Shown here: positions 49,901 through 58,729 of the stretch, piece after piece | Numbering within the stretch: the first letter of the stretch is position 1 | How the letters are laid out: every line of letters begins with the position of its first letter | DNA from: Conexibacter sp. CPCC 205762 | GTDB lineage: Bacteria; Actinomycetota; Thermoleophilia; Solirubrobacterales; Solirubrobacteraceae | NCBI RefSeq assembly: GCF_030646155.1 | Contig: NZ_JAUTDN010000027.1 | Coordinates: 1-64,000, forward strand | Direction of reading: 5' to 3' | Length of the DNA: 64,000 bases | The notes under the pieces: generated by a model | What the model saw: only the letters and a program-made list of their open reading frames with translations | Told to the model about the DNA's origin: nothing | Databases searched by the model: none | Translations under genes and position numbers: made by a program

Positions 49901-52675
49901 GCGCACGGTCACGTTCTTGAGCTGGTCCGACGGGCTCCAGCCGTGGACCGCGCCGACGACGCTGACCTGGAAGGTGTCGTGGTCGTCCTCGCCGGGGGCG
50001 CGCTCGAGGCTGCCCTCGACCTCGTCGAGCGTGACGCCGTCGCCGAGGCCGAACGGTCTCGTCTGCGCGATCGTCAGCTTCCACTGCGAGGTCGAGACGT
50101 ACTCGCCTCTGGCGATCGCCTCGAAGTCGTCGCGCGAGGTGCTCACGCGCACGCCGGAGGAGACGGCGATGCCGTCGGCGTCCCAGCGCGCCGTCACGTC
50201 GCTGACGGAGACGTTCGAGGTCAGCGCCAGCTCGCCCTCAGCTCTCAGCGTCAGCGAGCCGGTCAGCGTGCCGTCGCCACCACTCGGGAAGTGGGCGGCT
50301 CTGGCGCGCGGGCCGCTGCCGACGCGGGCGCTGAACGCTCTGGCGTCGTCGGCGGGCGTCTCGTCGTCGCCGTCGGATCTGGCGTCGTCGCTGGCGGCGC
50401 TCGGGTCGGTCGTGAGCGTGCCGACGCCGGAGAGCGCGACCGTGCGGTCGTCGACGCCGTGCAGCACGACGAGGCGGTCGGCGGCGACGCTGACGCTGGT
50501 CGTGCCGTCGAGCGCGATGCTGCCGTCGAGCGTGACGCGGCCGTTCTCGCCGGCCGCCGCCTGCGCGACGGATCTGAGCGTGAAGCGCTGCTCGGCCGGA
50601 ACGTAGGCGAGCGTGCTCTGGCCTCTCGGGAAGGTCCAGCCCTCCGGCAGCGGCAGCAGCTCGACGCCGTCGTCGAGCGCGATCTGCGCCCGCAGCGCGC
50701 CCCAGGCGCCTCTCGCGTCGAGCGGCGCGGCGAACGAGCCGGCGCTCGGGGGCGTGATCCTCAGCCGCGGCGGCAGGTCGCTCCACCAGCCGTCGGGCAG
50801 GTCGAGCCAGCCGGAGCTGAAGACGATCCCGTCGTCGCCGACGCTGCCGGCGACGTCCTCGAAGACGAGCCCGCCGAGGCGGACGGTCGCGGTCTGGAAC
50901 TCGACGCGGGCGGCGTCGGACGTGCAGTCGTCGGCGGTGGTCGACGCGTGGCCGAGCGTGACGCGCGCGCCGTCGGCGGTGACGATCGGCGCGGCGTCGG
51001 TGCCGGCGCTCGTGTCGCCGCGCTGGGCGGCGCCCCAGAGCGTGCAGAAGGTGCCGCCGTCGGTCGGCGTGTCGACCGCACCGCTGCCGCCGAGCAGGCC
51101 GCGGCGGGCGAGGTTGCGGGCCGGCCGCAGCGGGCCGGCGACGTGGATCGTCGCGCGCTGACGGACGCGCTTGCCGGCGACGACGGCGCCCGCCTCGACG
51201 ACGAACGTGCGCCGGCCGCGCGGGATCGTGAAGGTGATCTCGCGCTTGCTGACGCTGCTGCCGCGCAGCAGCGTGCGCGGGCCCTTGGCGACGCGCCAGC
51301 GGACGCGCGTCAGCTCGCCGCCCTGCGGGTCGACGTGCAGCTTCACGCGCTGGCCGACGCGCGGCCCGGCGAGCGCCGAGCCGCTGACGTGGAGGCCGCG
51401 GGTGAGCCGCTTTCTGGCGTTGTAGAGGCGGACCTTCGCCTCGCCGCGCTCGACCACTCTCAGCTTGCGCGCGGGCGCGGCGAGCTTCGCGGCGCGACGC
51501 GGCAGGACGGTGACGGTCGTGACCGCGCGCGTCTCACCGCGCCAGTCGCGCGCGACCAGCTCGAAGCGCAGTCTCGTCGCGTCGGCGACGGCCGGCACCT
51601 GCACCTGCGCGGTGACGACCGGCCCGGAGGCGCGGCCGCCGGTCGGCGTCTGCCACTGGACGCGGGGGCAGGCGTTCGCGGCGCTGCGGGCTCTGCCGCC
51701 TCTGCGCGTGCGGCCTCTGGCGTCAGCGCGGGTGCGGGCGGGCTCGCAGATCTGGCGCCAGCGGTAGTCGACCGGCAGCGCGCTGTCGTAGCGGCGCAGC
51801 TTCGCGCTCAGCACGAGCGGCGGCGCGTCGACGCCCGTGCCGGCGCCGAGCAGCTTCCGCTGGGTCGCCGCGAAGCTGATCGCGAGCGGCTGGCGGACAC
51901 GGAAGCGCTCCGTCGCGGTCGCGGTGCGGGGGCGGGCGGCGGCTCTGCGGGCGGCGGCGGACGCGGCGGGCGTCGTCGCTCTCGCGGCCGGCTTGGCGGC
52001 GCCCTCGCGCCAGCTCGCGCTGACGCGGACGGCGGCGCTGCCGGCGCGCCTGGCGACGAGGCCGACGCGGATCGCGGCGTGGCGGCCGGCGCTCGTCGCG
52101 GCCGGCGCGGCGCAGCGGACGAGGCGGCCGCTGGGCGTGCAGCTCCAGCCGGGCGCGCGCACGCCGCCAAAGCGGTAGGCGGACGGGATCCGCACGACCA
52201 CCCGCGCCGCGCGCACGCGCGTGGCGACGTCGGTCTGTCTGCTGAGCGAGATCGTCAGCGCGCCGCTGCCGCCCGCTCTCAGCGCGGTGTCGCCGACGAC
52301 GCCGAGGCCGAGCGCGCCGAGCAGGTCGGCGCGGCGGCGCGGCTGGTCGACCGCGGTCGCGTCGGTCTCCTGCTCGCTGAAGGCGTAGTCGCGCGAGACG
52401 TCGCCGAGCGGCGCGTAGCCGGAGGCGGTCGTGCTCGCCGGCAGCGCGAGCGCGACCGGCGCCAGCGCCGACGGCACCGCGACCGGCGCGATCCCGGTCG
52501 GGGTCAGCGCGATGGCGGCGGGCGCGGCGGCGGCAGCGGACGCGCCGGGCGCGGCGGCAGCCGAGGCGGCGGGCGCGGCTGCGGCGGCCGTCAGCGGCAG
52601 CAGCGCGGCGAGCGCGGCGGCGCGGCGGAGGCGGCCGCCCGACCGGGCAGGGCTGCGGCGGACGGCGGCGGACAT
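46985..52675 (-). CDS. Giant exported beta-rich protein of unknown function
   Basis: A protein of about 1,896 aa. It has an Arg-rich N-terminus and a long Ala-rich signal segment (ALAALLPLTAAAAAPAAS). After that it is mostly short beta-strand and turn segments with few helices, rich in Gly, Ser, Asp and Val. Stretches such as VSVAADRLVVLHGVDDRTVA recur with variation, so repeated beta-helix or beta-sandwich domains are likely. I recognise no catalytic motif. It probably works at the cell surface as an adhesin, envelope or matrix protein. ATG 52675 with an AAGGGA ribosome site was preferred to 52711. The 12-nt spacing to the SGNH gene suggests one operon. Confidence 0.7.
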   Translation of the reverse strand: MSAAVRRSPARSGGRLRRAAALAALLPLTAAAAAPAASAAAAPGASAAAAAPAAIALTPTGIAPVAVPSALAPVALALPASTTASGYAPLGDVSRDYAFSEQETDATAVDQPRRRADLLGALGLGVVGDTALRAGGSGALTISLSRQTDVATRVRAARVVVRIPSAYRFGGVRAPGWSCTPSGRLVRCAAPAATSAGRHAAIRVGLVARRAGSAAVRVSASWREGAAKPAARATTPAASAAARRAAARPRTATATERFRVRQPLAISFAATQRKLLGAGTGVDAPPLVLSAKLRRYDSALPVDYRWRQICEPARTRADARGRTRRGGRARSAANACPRVQWQTPTGGRASGPVVTAQVQVPAVADATRLRFELVARDWRGETRAVTTVTVLPRRAAKLAAPARKLRVVERGEAKVRLYNARKRLTRGLHVSGSALAGPRVGQRVKLHVDPQGGELTRVRWRVAKGPRTLLRGSSVSKREITFTIPRGRRTFVVEAGAVVAGKRVRQRATIHVAGPLRPARNLARRGLLGGSGAVDTPTDGGTFCTLWGAAQRGDTSAGTDAAPIVTADGARVTLGHASTTADDCTSDAARVEFQTATVRLGGLVFEDVAGSVGDDGIVFSSGWLDLPDGWWSDLPPRLRITPPSAGSFAAPLDARGAWGALRAQIALDDGVELLPLPEGWTFPRGQSTLAYVPAEQRFTLRSVAQAAAGENGRVTLDGSIALDGTTSVSVAADRLVVLHGVDDRTVALSGVGTLTTDPSAASDDARSDGDDETPADDARAFSARVGSGPRARAAHFPSGGDGTLTGSLTLRAEGELALTSNVSVSDVTARWDADGIAVSSGVRVSTSRDDFEAIARGEYVSTSQWKLTIAQTRPFGLGDGVTLDEVEGSLERAPGEDDHDTFQVSVVGAVHGWSPSDQLKNVTVRGAITNACTSEETGCSTRQVRLAMEVTGDAHVAGQVVPWYGIAAVNLSTFAVRFEGGAQLAGFGPDDLRLTDVRLTLTTDGPQWCKPAGAAESAADDAPAPAEDAPATLESDQELSFGVSARGRLLGEPFTADGEFARSGYCITGSFGSFTPDGLPAGEGRAPLVDQVRFAYASKAADVVVAGKTIRLGAGDVRLSGVLNLPEDRLPEGVGRVLGGKADLSLALTRGDGGYGLSGAALFSFARPVNLIGERPEDTRLGLTAVELSFDYSAGTSLRLEMAAKGALETPANADRGVAASRTPLFVAAGVELGAPSVSLSAGVDVSDPALKNGTVENAFGQQGLDVHRLLVSASVGVDTSFGIAADATLPDGWSDSLGMPKRTPAKVAFSVSQTNACLELEVGQLPAVLGGPGNPQPILKLGPLAANWAQIVVAPTGCTIGNPAPGKPGYKIDPGFALGFDGQVGPTPVTFAAAMRKHGTADFAVRGTVRVGAFDAGPVSFRRTALDLDIDTGGANRHIDVAFSGGLDAGESTIDVEGRFNANDNAISAALRGSGRLRFAGTTFAEGAVLAKLEFAKEKGSWTARSAQVDARTRIMGAEAGLLLSYGDGSVKTAAGAFQYSATVGPLGMRAGALFAYAPDGVRLDGNPNDCSISRLAEERGGKELMLRLCSAMRLGPLSYDKTLNLSLPQQWDFDFVVPRSEVGVYVASVYMQGELRSSLRVGLNGLNFWVRNGSARAGGCVSMLWWKKCADGVNVNFNPGNGKFEGSFIGIPVSWGSDAWRSSPAPATETAPQAGADDRVHVARAERIAFETRASAGAAVRRTVFAPAKGGAIPAGAILDPARNEVTVTLPLVATARAGLPRAAKAFMLTFNGVAFDGELPRTRATPLPGGNLPAAAYVSADLARIPDAGETVARALEQPGLLVVENGGRKLRWNAAPEQEAALIAAGLPIAIELDLNPNRTAESRRALTAARA

Positions 52676-52716
52676 GCGATCGATTCCCTTCGTCGACATC
52701 TGGTCTGACACCCTGC

Positions 52717-55086
52717 TCAGCGGACCAGGGCGGTCTCGTAGCGACGGCCGTCCGGGCCGGCGACCAACAGCTCGTAGTGGCGGCCGGCGCGCAGCGGCAG
52801 CGAGGCGCTGCGGCCGGCGCCGACGCGCAGGCGGCGGGTCGTGCCCGCGCCGGTGTCGCGCACGCGCGCGGTCAGCGCGCCGTCGAGCGCGTGCAGCTGC
52901 AGCCGCGCGGCACGCTTGGCCGGCGCCGTCACGGCGTGGAGGTCGCGCCCTCTTGCGGTGACGCTCAGCAGCGGCGGCGTCGCCGGCGTCAGCGGCGCCT
53001 TGCGGTGGGCGAAGGCGTCGCCGAGGCGGGTCATGCCGGCCGTCCGCACGAGCGCGGCGAAGCGGGTCAGCTCAGCCTCGCTGGCGGTCGCCAGCACGCT
53101 GCCGCCGGTCGCCTCGACCGCGTGCAGCACGCGCGCCGGAACCGACCGCGGCGCGTGGATCGCGAGCGAGACGCGCACGCCGTCGCGGCGCAGCGCCTGC
53201 AGCTGCTCCAGCACCGCCGGCACGTCGCCCAGCTCGTCGGCGATCAGCGCGACGCCCTGCTGCCCGCGCGGCGCGTCGCGCATGTCGAGCAGCCGCCGCG
53301 CGCTGCGCAGCGCCTCGGCCGTCGCGTCCGGGTCGTGGCCGCCGGCCGCGGCGCGCGCCAGCGGCGCCGACGCGGCGGCCGTCCGCGCGCCGAACGCCGG
53401 CGCGGGCGCCGCGCCCAGCGTCGAGGCGGCAGCGGCGGCGTCCTCGCGATGCGCGTCGGCATCCGGCGCCGGCTGGGCGTCGAGCTGCGACTGGGGGGAG
53501 TCGGGGTCGGCCTCGTCCTCCTCGTTGAGGGCGGCGCCCTCCTCGCTGCCGTGCGTGAAGTCCTCGTCCGCGCCGGGCGTGTAGCCGGGCGTCGCGGCGT
53601 CGGCGACCGGGGTGATCGTCGGGTCGTCCTCGGGGTCGCGGTCGCGCGCGATCTCGCGGCTGACGTCCGGGTCGGGCTCAGGATCGCCGGTCAGCGCGTC
53701 GTCTATGCGCGCGGCGCCCGGCCGCACGAACCGGTCGACGTCCTGCACGCCCGACGCGCGGTCGTAGGTGACGACCGCGACGCGCGCGGCGCGCGGCAGG
53801 CTCTTCAGCAGCCGCAGCCCGGCGCTGACCTCGGCGTCGTCGGAGACAGCCGCTGCACGCGCACCTCTCGCGGCGGCTCTTCTGTCCGCCCCGGTCGCGA
53901 CCGCGACGACGACGTTCTGTCTGTCGCAGACCTCGGCGCGGTCGGTCGTCAGCACGCAGGCGAAGCGGGCGGCGTCGGCGGGACCGTACTCGTCGGTCAG
54001 CGCCTGGCGGAAGACGACCCACTGCCGTCTCGCCTCTCTGGCGGCCATGTCGACGGCGCGCTGCACGTTCGAGACGCCCTCGACGACGACCGCGCCGCGC
54101 GGCGTGCCGGGGTCGGTCACTCTGCCGCTTCTGATGTCGATCAGGCCCTTGTCCTTGTTGAGGCCGAGGTCCTTCGACGACTCGCCGTGGATCACGCGCT
54201 TGTCGCCGCACTTCTTCTTCGGGTAGCAGGAGCCGGTGAAGTTGCCGGGCTGCGTGCCGCGGTAGCCGACGCGCAGGTCGAGGAACGGCGCCAGGTCGCT
54301 GCGGCCGAGGCCGATCGGGTTCTGCACCGACAGCCGTCTGGCCGGATCGGCGTAGTCGGCCCAGTTGGTGTGCGAGTAGAAGTCCTCGGCCATGTGCAGC
54401 ACGTAGCCGAACGGCTCGAGCACGTTGCACTTCGGCCGCAGGCCGCGGGTGCCGTTGTACGTGCAGGTGGTGCTGAAGATCCCGACGCCGGGGTTGGACG
54501 TGTCCGGCTTTCTGTTCTTCCACAGCGTTCTCGCCTGCGGCACCGCGCCCCAGGTCGGCGTCGCCGGCGGGAAGCTGCCGCCGCCGATCTCGCTCGTCCC
54601 GTAGAGCTTGTCTCTGCCCCACTGGATGCACTGGTAGAGACGTCTGTGCGCGTCGGTGTCGGACTGGCCGTATCTGCCTCTGATCCCGTGCAGCGTCTCG
54701 GCGACCCAGTCGCTGTTGTCGCAATGCCAGTAGTCGCGGTCTCTGTGCAGGTGGAGCGGGATGTTGTCGGCCGCGCCGACGGCGCCGAAGCTGCCGCGCT
54801 TGCCGGCGAGGTTGTCGAGCGAGACCGGCTGGAAGCACTCGGGTGCCTGCACGGTGCCGCCGCACTGCAGGCCGAGCCGTGTCACGCGCTCGTGCTCGCT
54901 GTGCTGGCCGAGGATCCCCCAGACGGTGCCGAACGCCTGCGCCGAGGAGGCCGGGACGGCGACGGCAGCGACGCCCACCAGCAGGCCGGCGACGATCCGG
55001 CCGGCGCGACCGAGCGCGCGACGAGGACGCGGCGAGCGCGCATGCGGCGAGGCCGGCCGGGGACGGCGGCGGGCGGCGGGTGACAT
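52717..55086 (-). CDS. Exported Het-C/phospholipase-C-like protein with a VWA-like region
   Basis: A 789-aa protein. A twin basic N-terminus and hydrophobic segment ending AVAVPASSAQAFG form a signal peptide. The mature N-terminus has GQHSEHERVTRLGLQC and, later, GYVLHMAEDFYSHTNWADY. The His/Glu/Asp/His pattern resembles the zinc phospholipase C/S1-P1 and Het-C families. A middle linker is Asp/Glu/Pro-rich (about 560-640). The last third has ADELGDVPAVLEQLQALRRD and related strand-helix pairs reminiscent of von Willebrand A domains. Lipase, nuclease or adhesive function is possible. It lies upstream of the 1,896-aa gene, 41 nt from its start. Confidence 0.7.
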   Translation of the reverse strand: MSPAARRRPRPASPHARSPRPRRALGRAGRIVAGLLVGVAAVAVPASSAQAFGTVWGILGQHSEHERVTRLGLQCGGTVQAPECFQPVSLDNLAGKRGSFGAVGAADNIPLHLHRDRDYWHCDNSDWVAETLHGIRGRYGQSDTDAHRRLYQCIQWGRDKLYGTSEIGGGSFPPATPTWGAVPQARTLWKNRKPDTSNPGVGIFSTTCTYNGTRGLRPKCNVLEPFGYVLHMAEDFYSHTNWADYADPARRLSVQNPIGLGRSDLAPFLDLRVGYRGTQPGNFTGSCYPKKKCGDKRVIHGESSKDLGLNKDKGLIDIRSGRVTDPGTPRGAVVVEGVSNVQRAVDMAAREARRQWVVFRQALTDEYGPADAARFACVLTTDRAEVCDRQNVVVAVATGADRRAAARGARAAAVSDDAEVSAGLRLLKSLPRAARVAVVTYDRASGVQDVDRFVRPGAARIDDALTGDPEPDPDVSREIARDRDPEDDPTITPVADAATPGYTPGADEDFTHGSEEGAALNEEDEADPDSPQSQLDAQPAPDADAHREDAAAAASTLGAAPAPAFGARTAAASAPLARAAAGGHDPDATAEALRSARRLLDMRDAPRGQQGVALIADELGDVPAVLEQLQALRRDGVRVSLAIHAPRSVPARVLHAVEATGGSVLATASEAELTRFAALVRTAGMTRLGDAFAHRKAPLTPATPPLLSVTARGRDLHAVTAPAKRAARLQLHALDGALTARVRDTGAGTTRRLRVGAGRSASLPLRAGRHYELLVAGPDGRRYETALVR

Positions 55087-55213
55087 CTCTGGTCCTTCGG
55101 TCGAACGGCCAACGGCAACGGCAAGGAGGACGGCGGCGGCCCCTGCGGTGACCCCCTCGCGGCCCGCAGGACAGCGGGCCCGTACTCCTCTGATCGGGAT
55201 CTGGTGTTTGAAC

Positions 55214-55242
55214 TTGAGCGAACATGAAGGGACGCTTACATT
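55214..55242 (+). promoter_or_regulatory. Candidate sigma-70-type promoter for the DUF4344 gene
   Basis: TTGAGC at 55214-55219, a 17-nt spacer, and TACATT at 55237-55242 match four of six bases each of the -35 and -10 consensus. The start would fall near 55249, leaving a leader of about 44 nt. AAGGAG precedes the ATG at 55293. Confidence 0.45.
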
Positions 55243-55292
55243 CCTGAATTCAGAGCGACCGACAACGCTCGCGCCGCTCAAGGAGCGCCTGC

Positions 55293-56183
55293 ATGCGGCC
55301 GAATCTTCCGTCCATGCGTCTCGTTCGTTCCCCCAAGCTGGCCGCGCTCGCAGCGTCGGCCTCGCTTGCGCTCGCCGCCGGCGTCCCGGCCGGCGCCGCC
55401 GCCGCCCCGGCCGCCCCCGTCACCAGCCCCTCCGCCGTCGCCGCCGCGGCCGCCGCGAAGAAGGGCTTCTCGCTGGAGTGGGGCACGTTCAGAGCCGACC
55501 ACAAGCAGGCCGCGCAGGCGCTCAAGCGCTCCGGCGCGATGCAGCGGCTCGTCAAGCTCGTCAACAAGCGCTACGTGCTGCCGCGCGAGATACCGGTCCT
55601 GTTCGGCGACGAGCTGGACCAGGGCCCGGCCTACTTCCCGAACGTCAAGCTGAACGACGGCACGCGCCTCAGCTTCATCAACTTCCCCGGCAGCTTCCTG
55701 ACGCTGGAGATCGCCGCGCTCGGCAAGGAGCTGGAGGGCACCAACGCCGGCATCACGCCGACGCAGGCGATGATCTACGCGAACGAGTTCGTCGTCGCGC
55801 ACGAGATCGGCCACGCGCTCGTCGACCAGCTCGACATCCCCGTCACCGGGCGCGAGGAGGACGCGGTCGACGGCTTCGCCGCCTTCCTGCTGAACAAGTC
55901 GCCGAACTTCGGCCCCCGCAGCGCCTTCACCGCCGCGCTGCTGTTCGACGCGATCGCCAACTCGCGCGACCTGCAGGAGGGCGACTTCGCCGACGAGCAC
56001 TCGCTGCCCGAGCAGCGCGTCTACCAGTTCCTCTGCTGGACCTACGGCTCGGACCCGAAGAACTTCAAGGTCCTGATCGGCGAGGACGGCCTGCCGAAGG
56101 AGCGCGCCGGCCGCTGCGTCGACGAGTGGAAGCAGGTCAACCGCTCCTGGGGCCGCCTGCTGGCCCCCTTCAAGCGCCGCTAG
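55293..56183 (+). CDS. Exported putative metallopeptidase (DUF4344-type)
   Basis: A 296-aa protein. The signal peptide is ALAASASLALAAGVPAGAAA. The zinc motif HEIGH is at 170-174 in FVVAHEIGHALVDQLD, followed about 10 residues later by GREEDAVDGFAAF, which supplies the third ligand or acid as in DUF4344 peptidases. Cys residues near the end (FLCWTYGS and GRCVDEW) may form a disulfide. It likely cleaves extracytoplasmic proteins. ATG 55293 follows a clear AAGGAG. Its last 14 nt overlap the convergent Lrp-like gene. Confidence 0.85.
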   Translation: MRPNLPSMRLVRSPKLAALAASASLALAAGVPAGAAAAPAAPVTSPSAVAAAAAAKKGFSLEWGTFRADHKQAAQALKRSGAMQRLVKLVNKRYVLPREIPVLFGDELDQGPAYFPNVKLNDGTRLSFINFPGSFLTLEIAALGKELEGTNAGITPTQAMIYANEFVVAHEIGHALVDQLDIPVTGREEDAVDGFAAFLLNKSPNFGPRSAFTAALLFDAIANSRDLQEGDFADEHSLPEQRVYQFLCWTYGSDPKNFKVLIGEDGLPKERAGRCVDEWKQVNRSWGRLLAPFKRR

Positions 56184-57189
56184 CGGGCTCCTCCGCGAGC
56201 GGGTTCGGCAGGCGGTCGCCGTCCATCACGGTGCCCGCCTGCTTCAGCCGCGCGCCCGCGACGACGACCTCGCAGCGATCGACCCCCGTCACCGCCGCCA
56301 GCGGCCCTGTCAGGTAGCGGTAGAGGCCGGCGTTGTCGCGGCAGGCGAGCGACACGACGAGGTTCGCCGCACCCGAGATCGCGCCGACGAACTCGACCTC
56401 GACGTGGCGCGCCAGCTCCTCGCCGACCGCGACGAGATCGGCCGGCGCGACCGTCAGCCACAGCGTCGCCAGCGTGCGCAGGCCCAGCGGGGCCTTCGCG
56501 ACCTCAGTCGAGACGAACAGCGCGCCGCGCTCCAGCAGCAGCTCGACGCGCCGGCCGACGGCCGCCTCGCTGCGGCCGGTCGCCGCCGCCAGCGCCGCGT
56601 AGCTGCTGCGGCCGTCACGCGCGAGCAGCCGCAGCAGCGGCTCGTCGCCCGGCTCCAGCAGCGTCTCGCCGGCGATCCCGGCGAAGCCGCCCGGCCGCGC
56701 CCGCGCCGGCCCGAGCGCCGCCTCCTCGGCGGCGTCGAGCGTGTCGCCGAAGGGCGGCCGGCGCCCGCCAGAGGCAGCGAAGATGTGCAGCAATGACGCG
56801 AACGTCACGTCGGTGACGTGGCCGACCTGCGGCAGCCGCTCGATCACGAGCGCGTCGCGGTCGCGCGGGTCGTCGGCGCGCAGCGAGCAGGTCAGCTCGG
56901 CGCCGCCGGCCTCCAGCGTCAGCCACGAGACGTCGTCGCGGCGCGCGAGCGCCGTCGCGATCGCGCGGGCGGCTCCGGGCTTGGTGCGGATCCGCAGGAA
57001 GCCGTTCTCCAGCGCGCGGCGCGGGTCGCGGATCACGATCACGCGCACGACGCCGGCCTCGCGCAGCCGCCGGTAGCGGCGCGCGACGGTCTGCTCCGAG
57101 CAGCCGAGCGCGGTCGCGACGCGGCGGAACGGCTGGCGGCCGTCGCGGATCAGCGCGTGGATGATTCTTCGATCGAGCGCGTCGATCAT
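56170..57189 (-). CDS. Tandem Lrp/AsnC-family transcriptional regulator
   Basis: A 339-aa protein made of two Lrp-like halves. Each half has a helix-turn-helix (DRRIIHALIRDGRQPFRRVA, and later EPLLRLLARDGRSSYAALAA) followed by a ligand-binding/RAM-like sheet region. The second half has ELARHVEVEFVGAISGAANL. Tandem Lrp proteins are known in actinobacteria. It is divergent from the MFS exporter gene by 65 nt, so it probably controls that exporter. It converges on the peptidase gene with a 14-nt overlap. Confidence 0.87.
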   Translation of the reverse strand: MIDALDRRIIHALIRDGRQPFRRVATALGCSEQTVARRYRRLREAGVVRVIVIRDPRRALENGFLRIRTKPGAARAIATALARRDDVSWLTLEAGGAELTCSLRADDPRDRDALVIERLPQVGHVTDVTFASLLHIFAASGGRRPPFGDTLDAAEEAALGPARARPGGFAGIAGETLLEPGDEPLLRLLARDGRSSYAALAAATGRSEAAVGRRVELLLERGALFVSTEVAKAPLGLRTLATLWLTVAPADLVAVGEELARHVEVEFVGAISGAANLVVSLACRDNAGLYRYLTGPLAAVTGVDRCEVVVAGARLKQAGTVMDGDRLPNPLAEEPASGA

Positions 57190-57254
57190 GGAGGAAATCC
57201 TCGCACAGGCCCAAGGCGCTGTGAGATCGCAGTGTTCGGAGGGAGGATCGTGAC

Positions 57255-58679
57255 ATGGCCCCCTCGCCCTCGAACTCTCCCGCGCCGCCCGGCGCGCCGG
57301 CGCGCGTCAGCTGGATGCCGCTGCTGGCCGTCTGCCTCGGCACCTTCATGCTGCTCGTCGACGTCTCCGTCGTGAACGTCGCGCTGCCGCCGATCAGCCG
57401 CGACCTCGGCGCCTCCTTCAGCGGCCTGCAGTGGATCGTCGACGCCTACGCGCTCGCGCTCGCGGCGCTGCTGCTGCTCGTCGGCGCGGTGTCCGACGTC
57501 GTCGGCCGCAAGCGCACCTACATCGCCGGCCTCGTCGTCTTCACGCTCGCCTCGCTGGCGTGCGGACTCGCGCCGTCGGAGGGCGCGCTGATCGCCGCGC
57601 GGACCGTCCAGGGCGCGGGCGCGGCGGCGATGTTCGCGACCACGATCGCGCTCCTGCACGGCGCCTACCGCGGCCCCGCGCTCGGCACCGCCTTCGGCAT
57701 CTGGGGCGCGACCAACGGCGCTGCCGCGGCCGCCGGGCCGATCGTCGGCGGGCTGCTGACGGAGGCGCTGTCCTGGCGCTGGGTCTTCTTCGTCAACGTC
57801 CCGATCGCGATCGCCGCGGTCGTGATCGCGCGGCGGACGCTCGGCGAGAGCCGCCCCGCGCCCGACCGCTCCATCGACTGGGCCGGCGGCGGCGCCTTCA
57901 CCGTCGCCGCCGCGCTCGCGACCTTCGCGCTCGTGCGCGCCGACAGCGTCGGCTGGGGCTCGGCGCAGACGCTCGGCTGCCTCGCCGTCGCGCTCGCCGC
58001 GCTGCTGCTGTTCGTCGCGATCGAGCGCCGTGTCGCGGCGCCGCTGTTCGACCTCGGGCTGCTGCGCAGCGGCCCGCTCGGGGCCGTCCTGCTGGCCGGC
58101 GCGCTCTACTCCGCGGTCGCCTTCGGCGCGCTCGTCTACGCCTCGATCTGGCTGCAGGAGTCCAAGGGCCTGGGACCGATCGGAGCCGGCCTGGCGATGC
58201 TGCCGCTGGCGGCGGTCGCGTTCGTCGTCGCGGCCGGCGGCGGGCGCCGGCTGCACGCCTGGCCGTCGCGGCTGGTGCTGGCCGCCGGGCTCGCGTTGAT
58301 CGCGCTCGGCAACCTGCTGCTGGCGCCGCTGAACGGCGACTCGGACTGGCCCAGCCTGCTGCTGGGGATGGCGGTCTGCGGCCTCGGCGTCGGCGCGATG
58401 AGCCCGACGCTCGCCTCCGCGGCGCTGGCGGCGGTCGCGCCGGAGCGCAGCGGGATGGCGGCCGGCGCGCTCAACACCGCCCGCCAGCTCGGCCTCGCGC
58501 TCGGCATCGCCGTGCTCGGCAACGTCTACAGCAGCCGCGTCGGCAGCGGCCACGCCGCCGGCTCGGCGCTCGGGACGACCTTCCTCGTCGCCGGGATCGT
58601 GGGCGTCATCGGCGTGGTTCTCTTCCTGTTCACCACTTCGTCGCATCTCGTTCACAAGACAGCCGCAACATCGCCTTAG
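57255..58679 (+). CDS. MFS drug/solute exporter, DHA2 (14-TM) type
   Basis: A 474-aa membrane protein. It has motif D1-like TFMLLVDVSVVNVALPPISR, motif A GAVSDVVGRKRTYIAG, and motif C-like GATNGAAAAAGPIVGGLL, as in EmrB/QacA antiporters. About 14 hydrophobic segments can be counted. It would export a toxic or waste compound using the proton gradient. Its expression is probably governed by the divergent tandem Lrp protein. The gene ends about 50 nt before the secreted-protein gene at 58730. Confidence 0.92.
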   Translation: MAPSPSNSPAPPGAPARVSWMPLLAVCLGTFMLLVDVSVVNVALPPISRDLGASFSGLQWIVDAYALALAALLLLVGAVSDVVGRKRTYIAGLVVFTLASLACGLAPSEGALIAARTVQGAGAAAMFATTIALLHGAYRGPALGTAFGIWGATNGAAAAAGPIVGGLLTEALSWRWVFFVNVPIAIAAVVIARRTLGESRPAPDRSIDWAGGGAFTVAAALATFALVRADSVGWGSAQTLGCLAVALAALLLFVAIERRVAAPLFDLGLLRSGPLGAVLLAGALYSAVAFGALVYASIWLQESKGLGPIGAGLAMLPLAAVAFVVAAGGGRRLHAWPSRLVLAAGLALIALGNLLLAPLNGDSDWPSLLLGMAVCGLGVGAMSPTLASAALAAVAPERSGMAAGALNTARQLGLALGIAVLGNVYSSRVGSGHAAGSALGTTFLVAGIVGVIGVVLFLFTTSSHLVHKTAATSP

Positions 58680-58729
58680 CGTCACGGCGCGCCGGCTATC
58701 AGGGTCCGGCGATCTCGACGAGGAGCACG

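Noticed and set aside
47507-52708. Plus-strand ORF of about 1,733 aa
   Set aside because: It lies opposite the giant secreted protein. Its translation is Arg/Asp/Ala-rich with no domain, while the minus frame has a signal peptide and natural composition.
57431-58729. N-terminal extension of the lamin-tail protein frame by more than 400 codons
   Set aside because: The extension is the +2 frame of the MFS exporter gene and is Arg-rich. The signal peptide and ribosome site place the start at 58730.
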